A DNA stretch of 64,000 bases from an uncultured Coriobacteriaceae bacterium (GCA_937937585.1 CALDCB010000007.1:62001-126000); one strand, 5' to 3'. Shown: positions 50,134 through 60,692, counted from the stretch's first letter. The notes: generated by a model not told the origin, from the letters alone. Made by a program: numbers and translations.

Positions 50134-51678
50134 ATGACCGAAGAGATCCACGAGACCGTTGCGACAGCACCCTCGTTCGAGCTGAGCCCCGAAGACAAGG
50201 CCAAGCTTGCCAAGATCGGCCCGTCCGAGAAGATCAAGCATGCTGCCATGTACAAGCTCATCGACTACGTCATGGAAGATCCCGAGGCCAACATCCACAA
50301 GGTCATGAACATGCTGGACAAGCTTGCGCCCAAGAATCTGTTCCCCACGCAACGCGAAACCATGCGCCAAGCCATCGAGGCGAAAAGCAACTGGTATCAG
50401 CTGATCATGAAGATCCTCGAGCTGAACCCCGAGGTTATCCCGCAGCTGCTGAAGACGTTCGTGGTTGATAGCAACCTTATTGCTTGGGGCATGCAGGAGC
50501 ACAACCGCAAGGCGCTGAAGTGCAACATCCCGTGGGCTATCCTGCTTGACCCCACCAGCGCGTGCAACCTTCATTGCACTGGCTGCTGGGCCGCCGAGTA
50601 CGGTAACAAGCTGAACCTTACCTACGAAGAGATCGACTCCATCATCAACCAGGGCGTCGAGCTTGGTGTTCATATGTACATCTACACCGGCGGCGAGCCT
50701 TTGGTCCGCAAGCACGACCTTATCAAGCTGTGCGAGGCGCATCCCGACTGCACGTTCCTGTCGTTCACGAACGCAACGCTCATCGACGAGACGTTCGTTC
50801 AGGACATGATTTGCGTGAAGAACTTCGTGCCCGCCATCTCGGTCGAGGGCATTGGCGAGGCAACCGACGTCCGCCGCGGCGAAGGCACCTTCAACAAGAT
50901 CGATCATGCCATGAAACTGCTGCGCGAGGCCGGCCTTCCGTTTGGCGTGTCGCTTTGCCACACGTCGCAGAATTCCGACGCCTTGGTGTCCGACGAGTTC
51001 TTCGATTGGCTTATTGACCAGGGCGTTCTGTTCGCATGGATCTTCACCTTCATGCCGGTTGGCTATTCCACGAAGGATTGCGAGCTTATGGCCACGCCCG
51101 AGCAGCGCGAGCAGCTCTATCGCTTCGTCAAGCGCGCTCGCGAGGAGAAACCGCTGTTCACTCTTGACTTCCAGAACGACGGCGAGTTCGTTGGCGGCTG
51201 CATCGCCGGTGGCCGCAGGTACTTGCACATCAACGCCAAGGGCGACGTCGAGCCCTGCGTGTTCGCGCATTATTCCAACGCCAACATCCGCGAGGTGTCG
51301 CTGCTTGACGCGTTGCGCTCGCCCCTGTTCATGCAGTACTACGAGAACCAGCCTTTCGACGGCGAGAACCTGCTTCGTCCGTGCCCGATTTACGAGAACA
51401 CCGGCAGATTGGCCGACATGGTCGAGGCGGCAGGAGCCCACTCCACCGATCTCGAGCATCCCGAGGACGCCCGCGACCTGACCGAGAAGATGCGTCCGCG
51501 TGCCGAGGCATGGGCCGAGGTTGCCGACCGTATTTGGAACGACCCCGACGACCCGCGCCGTCCCTACCGCGATCGCGTGTACGTCGGCATGGCCGAGTCG
51601 GACGTCAAGAAGTACGAGGAGACGGGCTTCGTCGGTAACACCCCGCTCGAGAAGCTGAAGGCCGAGCATTCGCGCTAA
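50134..51678 (+). CDS. Radical SAM protein of unknown substrate, divergent from tetR
   Basis: The ATG at 50134, eight bases after AGGAAGGA, gives 514 residues. The N-terminal part of about 125 residues is helical (EKIKHAAMYKLIDYVMEDPE). The radical SAM motif is SACNLHCTGCWAAEYG at about residues 143-158 (C-x3-C-x2-C). MYIYTGGEPLVRK is the SAM-contacting GGE. FVGGCIAGGRRYLHINAKGDVEPCVFAHYSN resembles an auxiliary-cluster Cys region, as in SPASM-like proteins. The C-terminus is charged and Asp-rich. The target molecule is unknown. Its own operator-bearing promoter and the divergent tetR imply induction by a small molecule. metK, which makes its co-substrate SAM, is the next gene. Confidence 0.85.
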   Translation: MTEEIHETVATAPSFELSPEDKAKLAKIGPSEKIKHAAMYKLIDYVMEDPEANIHKVMNMLDKLAPKNLFPTQRETMRQAIEAKSNWYQLIMKILELNPEVIPQLLKTFVVDSNLIAWGMQEHNRKALKCNIPWAILLDPTSACNLHCTGCWAAEYGNKLNLTYEEIDSIINQGVELGVHMYIYTGGEPLVRKHDLIKLCEAHPDCTFLSFTNATLIDETFVQDMICVKNFVPAISVEGIGEATDVRRGEGTFNKIDHAMKLLREAGLPFGVSLCHTSQNSDALVSDEFFDWLIDQGVLFAWIFTFMPVGYSTKDCELMATPEQREQLYRFVKRAREEKPLFTLDFQNDGEFVGGCIAGGRRYLHINAKGDVEPCVFAHYSNANIREVSLLDALRSPLFMQYYENQPFDGENLLRPCPIYENTGRLADMVEAAGAHSTDLEHPEDARDLTEKMRPRAEAWAEVADRIWNDPDDPRRPYRDRVYVGMAESDVKKYEETGFVGNTPLEKLKAEHSR

Positions 51679-51723
51679 GGCAGGACGGCAATCGGGCTGA
51701 AAGGTTCCACAGTGGCGCTTGCT

Positions 51724-51860
51724 GCACCCCGGTTTGCGATTGCGGAATGCGCGTGAAGATGCTTCGCATGTCGCAAGTCGGGGTGCTGATGCGATAAAAC
51801 TGGTAAGACTGCTTTTTGGCGCCTTAGCAGGGAATAGTAACGAACCTGCGTAGAGGCGCC
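51724..51860 (+). promoter_or_regulatory. Structured metK leader (two strong hairpins)
   Basis: Hairpin 1 (51724-51786) has nested stems GCACCCCG/CGGGGTGC, TTGCGA/TCGCAA and ATGCG/CGCAT. Hairpin 2 (51818-51860) has GGCGCC/GGCGCC enclosing GCAGG/CCTGC. The metK ribosome site follows after about 20 bases. It does not match any SAM riboswitch consensus that I recall; it could be a terminator of the upstream gene plus a leader. Confidence 0.45.
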
Positions 51861-51890
51861 GCAAGACAACGAGAAAATAGGAGAGTCAAA

Positions 51891-53150
51891 ATGGCAGATA
51901 CTCGTTCTTATCTGTTCACGTCCGAATCGGTGACCGAAGGCCACCCCGACAAGATCTGCGACCAAATCTCGGATGCAATCCTCGACGCAATCCTCACGCG
52001 CGAGGCCGAGCTTGCAGAGCAGGGCTACGTTGGCCCTGACGGGGCAGCTGCTGACGTATCCAACGTCCGCGCGGCCGTCGAGACGTTCACCACCACCGGC
52101 ATCATCACCGTCATGGGCGAGGTTCGCACTCAGGCTTACGTCGACGTCGACAGCATCGTCCGCGGCGTGGTCGAGAGCATCGGCTACACCAGCGACGACT
52201 TCGGCTTCAACGCCAGCACCTGCGCTGTTGCGAACTACATCCATTCCCAGTCGCCCGATATCGCCATGGGCGTCGACGAGTCCTACGAGGTCCAGACCGG
52301 CCAGGCTTCTGCCGATGATGCGTACGACCGCATCGGTGCAGGTGATCAGGGCGTCATGTTCGGCTACGCCACGAATGAGACCTCCACGCTCATGCCCATG
52401 CCCGTTTTCCTGGCACATCGCCTGTCCGAACGTCTGACCGAGGTGCGCAAGACCGGCGTGCTGCCGTATCTGCGTCCCGACGGAAAGACCCAGGTCACCG
52501 TCCGTTACGAGGGTGACAAGCCCGTTGCCGTCGAGAAGGTGCTCATCTCCACGCAGCATGCGCCTGAGGTGGCAACCGCCCAGATCAAGACCGACCTTAT
52601 CGCCAACGTCATCGCCCCTGTCTTCAACGCTGAGGGCGTTGCGTGGGAAGGCGCCGAAGTCTTTGTGAACCCCACCGGTCGTTTCGTGGTTGGCGGCCCC
52701 ATGGGCGACACCGGCCTTACCGGTCGCAAGATCATCGTCGACACGTACGGCGGCATGGGTCGCCACGGTGGCGGCGCGTTCTCGGGCAAGGATTGCACTA
52801 AGGTCGACCGTTCCGCTGCATACGCTGCTCGCTGGGTTGCTAAGAACATCGTTGCCGCCGGCCTGGCTGACAAGTGCGAGATCGAGCTTGCCTACGCTAT
52901 CGGCGTTGCGCGCCCGCTGTCCATTTACGTGAACGCCTTCGGCACCAACAAAGTTGCCGAGGCCGACATCGAGGCTGCTGTTTCCAAGGTTTTCGACCTG
53001 CGTCCGGCCGCCATCATCGACACGCTCGACCTTCGCCGTCCGATTTACCGTAAAACCTCGAATTACGGTCACTTCGGCCGCGAGCTTGACGAGTTTACGT
53101 GGGAGAAGACGAACCGTGTCGACGAGCTTCGCGCTGCCTGCGGTCTGTAG
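51891..53150 (+). CDS. metK: S-adenosylmethionine synthetase
   Basis: The 419-residue protein has the family marks: LFTSESVTEGHPDKICDQISDAILDA at the N-terminus with the ATP His and Lys, GAGDQGVMFGYA at about residue 150, and GGGAFSGKDCTKVDRSAAYAAR at about 294-315 with the catalytic Lys and Arg. It makes SAM from methionine and ATP. The length is slightly above 400. An internal acidic patch (LAEQGYVGPDGAAADVS) is a small insert after helix one. SAM users in the window include ubiE, trmB, rlmKL, the SpoU enzyme and two radical SAM proteins. Confidence 0.97.
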   Translation: MADTRSYLFTSESVTEGHPDKICDQISDAILDAILTREAELAEQGYVGPDGAAADVSNVRAAVETFTTTGIITVMGEVRTQAYVDVDSIVRGVVESIGYTSDDFGFNASTCAVANYIHSQSPDIAMGVDESYEVQTGQASADDAYDRIGAGDQGVMFGYATNETSTLMPMPVFLAHRLSERLTEVRKTGVLPYLRPDGKTQVTVRYEGDKPVAVEKVLISTQHAPEVATAQIKTDLIANVIAPVFNAEGVAWEGAEVFVNPTGRFVVGGPMGDTGLTGRKIIVDTYGGMGRHGGGAFSGKDCTKVDRSAAYAARWVAKNIVAAGLADKCEIELAYAIGVARPLSIYVNAFGTNKVAEADIEAAVSKVFDLRPAAIIDTLDLRRPIYRKTSNYGHFGRELDEFTWEKTNRVDELRAACGL

Positions 53151-53205
53151 TTGTTTCCGCGTTGAATTTACCGGCGCGTCTCGCGTCGCGTGCAAATTGA
53201 ATATG

Positions 53206-53238
53206 CCGCCTGCGCTTTTGGTGCAGGCGGTTTTTCTT
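53206..53238 (+). terminator. Terminator after metK
   Basis: CCGCCTGC/GCAGGCGG with a nine-base loop is followed by TTTTTCTT. Confidence 0.85.
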
Positions 53239-53409
53239 TGGGCGGGTTCGGTCGCGGGTGGGCTCTGCAGCGGGGTGCGGCTGTGAAGCGCGGTTGTCTT
53301 CGGCGCTAGCCCTGTCGCCCCTCGCGCCCAGCTTCCTTTTCGCCGTGCTTTTTCCACGTGCCTCGTGACGCATTCGCGAACGTCGTCGCCATGATCTAAA
53401 CTGGGACCC

Positions 53410-55731
53410 ATGAAACTCGCTTCAATCATATTGGACATCCCCACGCAGGCGCTTGACGCCCCGTACACCTACTTGGTCTCGGACGACGTTGTCGACGATG
53501 GCATGGAGGTGCAGGTGGGCTGCGCTTGCTTGGTGCCGTTCGGCGGCAGGCAGGCCATCGGTTTCATCGTCGATCTTCGCGACTCGGACGAGCCGGGCGC
53601 CTTCGAGGCCCTTGGCGTTTCCGAATCGTCGCGCTCGCGCCTGAAACCCATCATTCGCGTGCTTTCCCAACCGTATTTCGACGAAGAGGGCGCGGCATGC
53701 GCCCAGTACCTGGCCAAACGCTATATCGCCCCGCTTTCGGCATGCATCCGCCTGTTCACGCCGCCCGGGGGAGTTCCCCGTATCGTGCGCTCGCGCGCGG
53801 GTGAGTGGCGCCTTGAAGAGCCCGCTGTCGGCGAGGTGGACGACCGCTGGGTGATGCTTGGCCCCAACGCCGATTCGTTCACGCCGCGAAAGAACGCGGT
53901 GAAGCAGATCGCGGTCATCGAGGCGCTGCGTCAAGGCGAGCTGCGCGTGGCCGAGCTGGCCATGGAGTTCGGCGCGGTGTCCTCGGTTCTGAAGACACTC
54001 GAATCGAACGGCGTGGTGCGCATCGAACGCCGCCGCCGCATGCGTGGCGTCGAAACCGGCGCGTTCCAGCCAACGGAAAAACCCGCACTCACGCCCGGTC
54101 AGGCCGAGGCGCTACGCGTTATCGGCGAAGCGAACGAGCGAGCTTGCGGCGACGTCGTCTTGGTTGACGGCGTTACCGGTTCGGGGAAAACTGAGGTCTA
54201 TCTGCAGGCCATCGAGCTTGTGCTTGCTCAGGGCCGCACGGCGTGCGTCCTGGTGCCCGAGATCTCGCTTACCCCGCAAACGGTTGCCCGCTTTCGCGGC
54301 CGTTTCGGCGACACGGTTGCCGTCATGCATTCGCGCATGAGCCAGGGCGAGCGTTACGACCAGTGGGATTTCATCAGGTCGGGCGCGGCGCGCGTGGTAG
54401 TCGGTGCGCGAAGCGCACTGTTCACGCCGCTTAGCAACTTGGGCCTCATCATCATCGACGAGGAACACGAGGGCTCGTACAAACAGGACAGCGCCCCGCG
54501 CTATCATGCGCGTGACGTCGCTGTTTGGATGGCGCGTCGTTCGAAGGCGACGGTCATCCTGGGTTCGGCGACGCCTTCCATCGAGAGCCTGTACAACGCG
54601 GCGAAGGACCCGCAGTGGCATCAGGTCGAGCTTCCCGAGCGAGCCAACGGCAACCCCATGCCCGAGATCAAGATCGTTGACATGGCCCGTGAGTTCGGGT
54701 CGGGGTCGCGATCGATGTTCTCGCGTTCGCTCTCGAAGGCGCTCGAGGCCGAGCTTCGCGCAGGTCACAAAGCGGTTTTGCTGTTGAATCAGCGTGGCTT
54801 CGCGAAATTCCTGTTGTGCCGCGACTGCGGGTTCGTGCCTACGTGCCCATCGTGCTCGACGTCGCTGACCTATCACGAGCGCGGCAACCAGCTGATTTGC
54901 CATCATTGCGGGTATCGCATTCCCGCGCCGCCCACGTGTCCCGAGTGCGGAAGTCCGTACTTGAAGAAGTTCGGTGCCGGCACTCAGCGTGTCGAGGCCG
55001 ACCTTCGCGTGCTTATCGACAGCTTCGAGGGGCTTGGCGGGGAAGTGCCCATCATCCGCATGGACGCCGACACCACCAGCGCAAAGGGCGCCCATCAGCG
55101 CCTTCTTGAGGAATTCGGCCAAGCGCAGGCCGCTGTGCTTCTGGGCACGCAGATGATCGCGAAGGGCCTTGACTTCAAGGACGTCACCTTGGTCGGCGTC
55201 ATCAACGCCGACACGCAACTGCACTTGCCCGACTATCATGCGGCGGAGCGCACGTTCGATTTGATCGAGCAGGTGGCGGGCCGTGCGGGTCGCGCCGATT
55301 TGGAGGGCCGCGTTATGGTGCAAACCTATGAGGCCTCGTCCGCGCCCATCGTTGCGGCGGCGCGCTACGACCGCGCGATGTTTTTGCGCGATGAGCTGCC
55401 GAAGCGAAAAGCTCTTGGCTATCCGCCTTATGTTCGCATGGCGAACATCTTGGTGTGGGGTAAGAACGAGCAGGCAGTTTCGGCGTGCGCATCCGAGGTC
55501 GAGGCACAGGTCCGCGCCCAAGTGCGCGATTTCGGCGGGGACGACTGGCGCGTGTATCCGGCGTCTGCCTGCGTGCTCGAGAAACTTCGCAACACGTACC
55601 GCTGGCATGTGTTGGTGAAGGCTCCGCGCGAGGCTGACATCTCGGAGGTTTTGCTGCCGCTGTTCCGTAAGCGCAAGCCAAACCCGCAGGTCAATGTTGC
55701 TGTCGACATCGATCCTGACGACTTGCTGTAG
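53410..55731 (+). CDS. priA: PriA, primosomal helicase
   Basis: The 773-residue protein starts with the PriA DNA-binding fold (MKLASIILDIPTQALDAPYTYLV). The helicase core has Walker A DGVTGSGKTEVY at about residue 253, the DEEH box IIIDEEHEGSYKQD, and motif III LGSATPSIESL. Eight zinc Cys follow at about residues 475-515 (CRDCGFVPTCPSC...CHHCGY...CPECGS), then motif VI VAGRAGRADLEG. It reloads the replisome at stalled forks. The length is usual. The ATG follows a weak ribosome site in GGGACCC. It is monocistronic. Confidence 0.95.
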   Translation: MKLASIILDIPTQALDAPYTYLVSDDVVDDGMEVQVGCACLVPFGGRQAIGFIVDLRDSDEPGAFEALGVSESSRSRLKPIIRVLSQPYFDEEGAACAQYLAKRYIAPLSACIRLFTPPGGVPRIVRSRAGEWRLEEPAVGEVDDRWVMLGPNADSFTPRKNAVKQIAVIEALRQGELRVAELAMEFGAVSSVLKTLESNGVVRIERRRRMRGVETGAFQPTEKPALTPGQAEALRVIGEANERACGDVVLVDGVTGSGKTEVYLQAIELVLAQGRTACVLVPEISLTPQTVARFRGRFGDTVAVMHSRMSQGERYDQWDFIRSGAARVVVGARSALFTPLSNLGLIIIDEEHEGSYKQDSAPRYHARDVAVWMARRSKATVILGSATPSIESLYNAAKDPQWHQVELPERANGNPMPEIKIVDMAREFGSGSRSMFSRSLSKALEAELRAGHKAVLLLNQRGFAKFLLCRDCGFVPTCPSCSTSLTYHERGNQLICHHCGYRIPAPPTCPECGSPYLKKFGAGTQRVEADLRVLIDSFEGLGGEVPIIRMDADTTSAKGAHQRLLEEFGQAQAAVLLGTQMIAKGLDFKDVTLVGVINADTQLHLPDYHAAERTFDLIEQVAGRAGRADLEGRVMVQTYEASSAPIVAAARYDRAMFLRDELPKRKALGYPPYVRMANILVWGKNEQAVSACASEVEAQVRAQVRDFGGDDWRVYPASACVLEKLRNTYRWHVLVKAPREADISEVLLPLFRKRKPNPQVNVAVDIDPDDLL

Positions 55732-55934
55732 CGGTTCATGGCAGGACGCCGCATCTGCCGGCCGCGTTCGCCCGCTGTGACCGTGCCGCGGCCGTTTCGC
55801 GCCGGTTGCGCTCTGCGCACCGTAGTAGTTTCGCGTCGGCTGCGCCCGCAGTCTCGCCACAGCCGCCAGCTGCGTCTCGCCCGCTTGGGTGCATGCTGCG
55901 GTGGGTCGCGAGTTGCGCGGTGGGGCGCTCGGGG

Positions 55935-56085
55935 TGCACGGATTTTCCCGTTTTGCGCTGTTTTTCTCTTGGATCGATCGGCATAACGTCTTCTTTTTGG
56001 CGAAACTCCGGCTAAATGCCCGTTTGTCGAGCAATATCGAAGCGAACCAATCGGAAACTTGTCGCAAAACGGGAAAATCTGTGCA
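55935..56085. repeat. 23-bp imperfect inverted repeat with about 105-base spacer
   Basis: The left arm (55935-55957, core GATTTTCCCGTTTTGCG) and the right arm (56063-56085, core CGCAAAACGGGAAAATC) match at 22 of 23 positions. Similarity fades but continues inward. It may be the remnant of a small palindromic element. No transposase is present. Confidence 0.65.
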
Positions 56086-56255
56086 AGTTCATCGGTTTGG
56101 GGCAGCCCGCCTGCACTTCGCCCGTCGCGGCAGCGCAGGATCCGTCGGACGCGTTCGCCCGGCGTGCCTGTCGCTGCACACTTGCCGCTCGTTTGCGGCC
56201 GCGTTTTGCTGCCGCAGTGCCGTCATGTGCGCTTTATGCCCGTTGAGCTGCAATA

Positions 56256-56284
56256 TTGCCATTCCGTTTTTCAAGTGCTAAACT
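56256..56284 (+). promoter_or_regulatory. Predicted rpoD promoter
   Basis: TTGCCA (56256-56261), a 17-base spacer and TAAACT (56279-56284) preceded by TGC as an extended -10. The start is expected near 56291. Confidence 0.5.
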
Positions 56285-56298
56285 TAGTCTTTGCATTT

Positions 56299-56325
56299 TT
56301 ATGCCCAAATTCAGGTTTGGCATAA
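56299..56325 (+). promoter_or_regulatory. Inverted repeat in the rpoD leader
   Basis: TTATGCC (56299-56305) and GGCATAA (56319-56325) flank a 13-base centre whose CAAA and TTTG extend the symmetry with a one-base offset. It is placed just downstream of the predicted start, so it could be an operator or leader hairpin. Confidence 0.4.
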
Positions 56326-56358
56326 ATTCAAATGAAGGTTTTTCGAAAGGAAGTTCGC

Positions 56359-57819
<1,461 letters not shown>

Positions 57820-57821
57820 TG

Positions 57822-60251
57822 ATGAACCAACTCGAGTTCTTCGCCAGTTGCGTCGCGGGGCTCGAACCGCTTCTTGCCGACGAGCTCCGCACGTTTGGCA
57901 TCAAGCGTGTTCGCCCCCTTTCCGGCGGCGTATCTTTCTTCTGCGATGAGGCCCATGCGTACCGCGCGTGCCTGTGGTCGCGCCTGGCCTCTCGCATCGC
58001 ATTGGTGCTCGCTCGCGTCAACGCGGGCGACGCCGATCTTCTTTATGCGGGCGTTTACAATATCAACTGGGAAAACACCGTCGATCCGTCCGTCAGCATG
58101 GCGGTTCGCGCTCACGGCACCAACTCCCAGCTGCGCAACACCCGTTTCACCATGCTTCGCGTTAAGGACGCCGTGGTCGATCGCCTTCGCGACAAAACCG
58201 GCACGCGTCCCAGCATTGATTCCTCCACACCCCAGGCTGTCATCGACGTGCGCGTTCACGACAGGCGCGCCACTATCTCGCTTGACTTCTCGGGCGAATC
58301 GCTCAGCCATCGTGGCTATCTGGCCGATTCCGATTCCGAAGACACGGCGCTGTCCACCACGCTTGCTGCCGGCATGCTGGTAGCTGCGGGATGGGACGAC
58401 CTTGCCAAGCAGGGCGCGGCGTTCATCGACCCGGTGTGCGGCGAGGGCGTGCTGCTTACCGAGGCTGCCTCCATTGCGTGTGACATGGCCCCTGGCCTTT
58501 TGCGTGAGCATTGGGGTTTCTTCGGCTTGGCTTCATTCGATTCTGATGCATGGTCCGACCTGGTCGCCGAGGCTGACGACCGCTTCGAGGCCGGCGTCGC
58601 ACGTGTTTTAAGCGTCGATCCGTCCACGCTTGCGGCTAATGCCCGTCCCGATTTTTCGCGCGTGCGCTTCGTGGGCGCTTCGGCTTCGTCGCCTATGATC
58701 ACCCGTGCCCGCAACCATATTCGCAACTCTGGTTTGCGCCAGGTTGCCAGCGTCGAACTAGGCGATGCCGAATCGGCTGCCGAGCTTGCTTCGCGTGCGC
58801 TTTCTGCGGCGGTGAAAACGCTTTCCTACTCGCACGTCGCCAGCAAGGCCGTTGAACAGAATGGGGAAGGCGAAGCCAAGACCAGCGAAAACGCCGCCAA
58901 CAATGCTGCCGACAAGAACGTCAAGAAGGCTGCCAAGCCCTCTGCACCCGCTGCCGTGTGCCTGGTTGCCAGCAACCTTGATGCACGCGCAGGTCGCGCA
59001 GCCGACGAGCGCGCTGCCGAGGCCACCTTCATGGCCGCCGCAGCTCAGGCGCCCAAGGGCTCGCGCTTCGTCGTGGCAGGCGGAACCGACGTCGTGGCGC
59101 GTTTCGGCGTTGAGCCTGCATCTGCTCGCACGTTCGGAAACGAGCGCATCGAGATGCAGGTCACGGTTTTCGACAAGCAGCCCAAGCCGCCTCTGACTAT
59201 CGAAGTTCCCGACTCGCATGGCGGGGCGCCGCATCGCGTCGAGGTACTTGACAGCAATTCCGAGCAGTTCGCTTCGCGTTTGCGCAAGGTGCTGAAGGAG
59301 CGTCGCAAGTGGGCGTCGCGTGAGGGCGTCACCTGCTATCGCGTGTACGATGCCGACCTGCCCGATTACGCCGTTGCCATCGACCTGTATCAGGGCGAAC
59401 GTGATGCGTGGGGCAACACGTACCTGCATATCGCCGAGTACGCGGCTCCCAGTTCCATCGACGAGGCCAAGGCGCGCAGGCGCTTCAACGACATCTTGAG
59501 CATTGCGCCGGTGGTTTGCGACGTTCGTCCCGACCACGTGTTCTCAAAGACACGTCGTCGAGACGTGGGCGGTAGCCAGTACCGAAACGCGGGCAACCGT
59601 TCGTATGTCACTCAAATCGAAGAGAGCGGCTTCCTGTTCGAGGTCGATCTTGCCGGCAAGCTTGACACGGGTATCTTTCTGGACAACCGCACGGTTCGCC
59701 AGATGGTGGGTCAAACGGTTCGTCAACATGTTTCTAACACGGGCGATGTGCGTTTCCTGAACCTGTTCGCCTATACGGGAACGGCCAGCGTTTACGCTGC
59801 CGCTGCCGGGGCCAGCGAAACCACGACGGTTGATCTGTCGCAGGTCTATTTGGATTGGGCCGCGCGCAACATGGCCAACAACGGCTTTGAGAGTGCGCGT
59901 CATTCGTTCGAGCGCGGAGACGTCATGAGATGGATCACCGAGGCGCGTCGTTCGGGCCGCAGGTTCGACGTGGTATACGTCGATCCGCCCACGTTCTCTA
60001 ACTCGAAGTCAATGGGTAAGCGCACATGGGACGTTCAGCGCGACCATGTCGAGCTGCTGGTTGGTGTCACGCGTCTTCTTGCTGAAGGCGGCGAGGCCAT
60101 TTTCTGCTGCAACCTGCGTTCGTTCAAGCCGAACATGGCTGATCTTGAAAAGTACGGCGTTGCGATCGAGGACATCTCGGCGAAGACCATCCCCGCCGAC
60201 TTCGCCCGTACCCCAAAGATTCACAAGTGTTATCGCGTTTGGCGCGCTTAG
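57822..60251 (+). CDS. rlmL: RlmKL-type 23S rRNA methyltransferase fusion with degenerate RlmL half
   Basis: The chain of about 809 residues has a THUMP-like N-terminus, an RlmL-type methylase half (residues about 160-460) and an RlmK-type half (about 480-809). The RlmK half keeps LNLFAYTGTASVYAAAAGA for SAM and the catalytic DPPTFSNSK at about residue 720, fitting m7G2069 activity. In the RlmL half the SAM strand DPVCGEGVLL remains, but the NPPYG catalytic motif reads VASNLDARAGR at about residue 381. It follows a disordered Ala/Lys/Glu insert (KAVEQNGEGEAKTSENAAN...), so m2G2445 activity is doubtful. A GTG at 57819 is an alternative start. It begins right after the rpoD stop. Confidence 0.85.
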   Translation: MNQLEFFASCVAGLEPLLADELRTFGIKRVRPLSGGVSFFCDEAHAYRACLWSRLASRIALVLARVNAGDADLLYAGVYNINWENTVDPSVSMAVRAHGTNSQLRNTRFTMLRVKDAVVDRLRDKTGTRPSIDSSTPQAVIDVRVHDRRATISLDFSGESLSHRGYLADSDSEDTALSTTLAAGMLVAAGWDDLAKQGAAFIDPVCGEGVLLTEAASIACDMAPGLLREHWGFFGLASFDSDAWSDLVAEADDRFEAGVARVLSVDPSTLAANARPDFSRVRFVGASASSPMITRARNHIRNSGLRQVASVELGDAESAAELASRALSAAVKTLSYSHVASKAVEQNGEGEAKTSENAANNAADKNVKKAAKPSAPAAVCLVASNLDARAGRAADERAAEATFMAAAAQAPKGSRFVVAGGTDVVARFGVEPASARTFGNERIEMQVTVFDKQPKPPLTIEVPDSHGGAPHRVEVLDSNSEQFASRLRKVLKERRKWASREGVTCYRVYDADLPDYAVAIDLYQGERDAWGNTYLHIAEYAAPSSIDEAKARRRFNDILSIAPVVCDVRPDHVFSKTRRRDVGGSQYRNAGNRSYVTQIEESGFLFEVDLAGKLDTGIFLDNRTVRQMVGQTVRQHVSNTGDVRFLNLFAYTGTASVYAAAAGASETTTVDLSQVYLDWAARNMANNGFESARHSFERGDVMRWITEARRSGRRFDVVYVDPPTFSNSKSMGKRTWDVQRDHVELLVGVTRLLAEGGEAIFCCNLRSFKPNMADLEKYGVAIEDISAKTIPADFARTPKIHKCYRVWRA

Positions 60252-60473
60252 CTTCGCGGGTGAATCGTCCATCGCGGGCTATCAAGAGCTGCGCGTTTGG
60301 CATGCTTAACGCTTACGTGAAGGAGCGCTGCAAAGACGCTCGCGCCGCGTGGTTTCGCAAATCCTTGCGCACGCGGTGCCCGCAGATGGGTTTTGAACGA
60401 GGATTCGCATCCTACTAGGCGTAAGTCTCGTTAGCATGTGGTAGCATCTTCCAGCACCCCCCTTTGGGGTTTT

Positions 60474-60548
60474 GGGCCTGTAGCTCAATGGTGGAGCAGG
60501 GGACTCATAATCCTTTGGTTCTCGGTTCGAGTCCGGGCGGGCCCACCA
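60474..60548 (+). tRNA. tRNA with CAT anticodon (Met, or Ile2 needing lysidine)
   Basis: The 75-base gene has acceptor GGGCCTG/CGGGCCC, anticodon loop CTCATAA, T-arm CTCGGTTCGAGTCCGGG and CCA. The G1-C72 pair argues against initiator. The ACTCATAATC loop and following TTTGGTT resemble tRNA-Ile2 (CAT) as much as elongator Met. The small C4/G4 hairpin with TTTT directly before it (about 60458-60473) is unexplained. Confidence 0.9.
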
Positions 60549-60559
60549 AAACAAAACCG

Positions 60560-60595
60560 AAGCCGGTGCGCTTGTCGCATCGGCTTTGCTGTTTT
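60560..60595 (+). terminator. Terminator after tRNA(CAT)
   Basis: AAGCCGGTGCG-CTTGT-CGCATCGGCTT (one wobble) is followed by TGCTGTTTT. Confidence 0.75.
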
Positions 60596-60692
60596 CAGGG
60601 GATGAAAACGAACGGATCGCGTAGCGCCGTGCATTTCGCCGCGCCATCGCAGCCGCTCTCGAAACGCCAGCTAGGCTACGGAAGGAGCCGCC

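Larger units (their letters stand above)
55732..56358 (+). other. Long non-coding region between priA and rpoD
   Basis: Short frames here have poor codon use and no ribosome sites. The first 200 bases are GC-rich without structure I can name. Then come the 23-bp inverted repeat (55935-56085), a short direct repeat (56017-56037 and 56237-56256, sharing ATGCCCGTT and GCAATAT), the predicted rpoD promoter and an inverted repeat at 56299-56325. Confidence 0.6.

Noticed and set aside
51679..51890. Known SAM riboswitch upstream of metK
   Set aside because: I could not find the conserved cores of SAM-I, SAM-II or SAM-III by eye, so I report only an unassigned structured leader.
55738..56281. Several 60-130 codon frames between priA and rpoD
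   Set aside because: Overlapping frames with poor codon use, no ribosome sites and no homology I can recognise.
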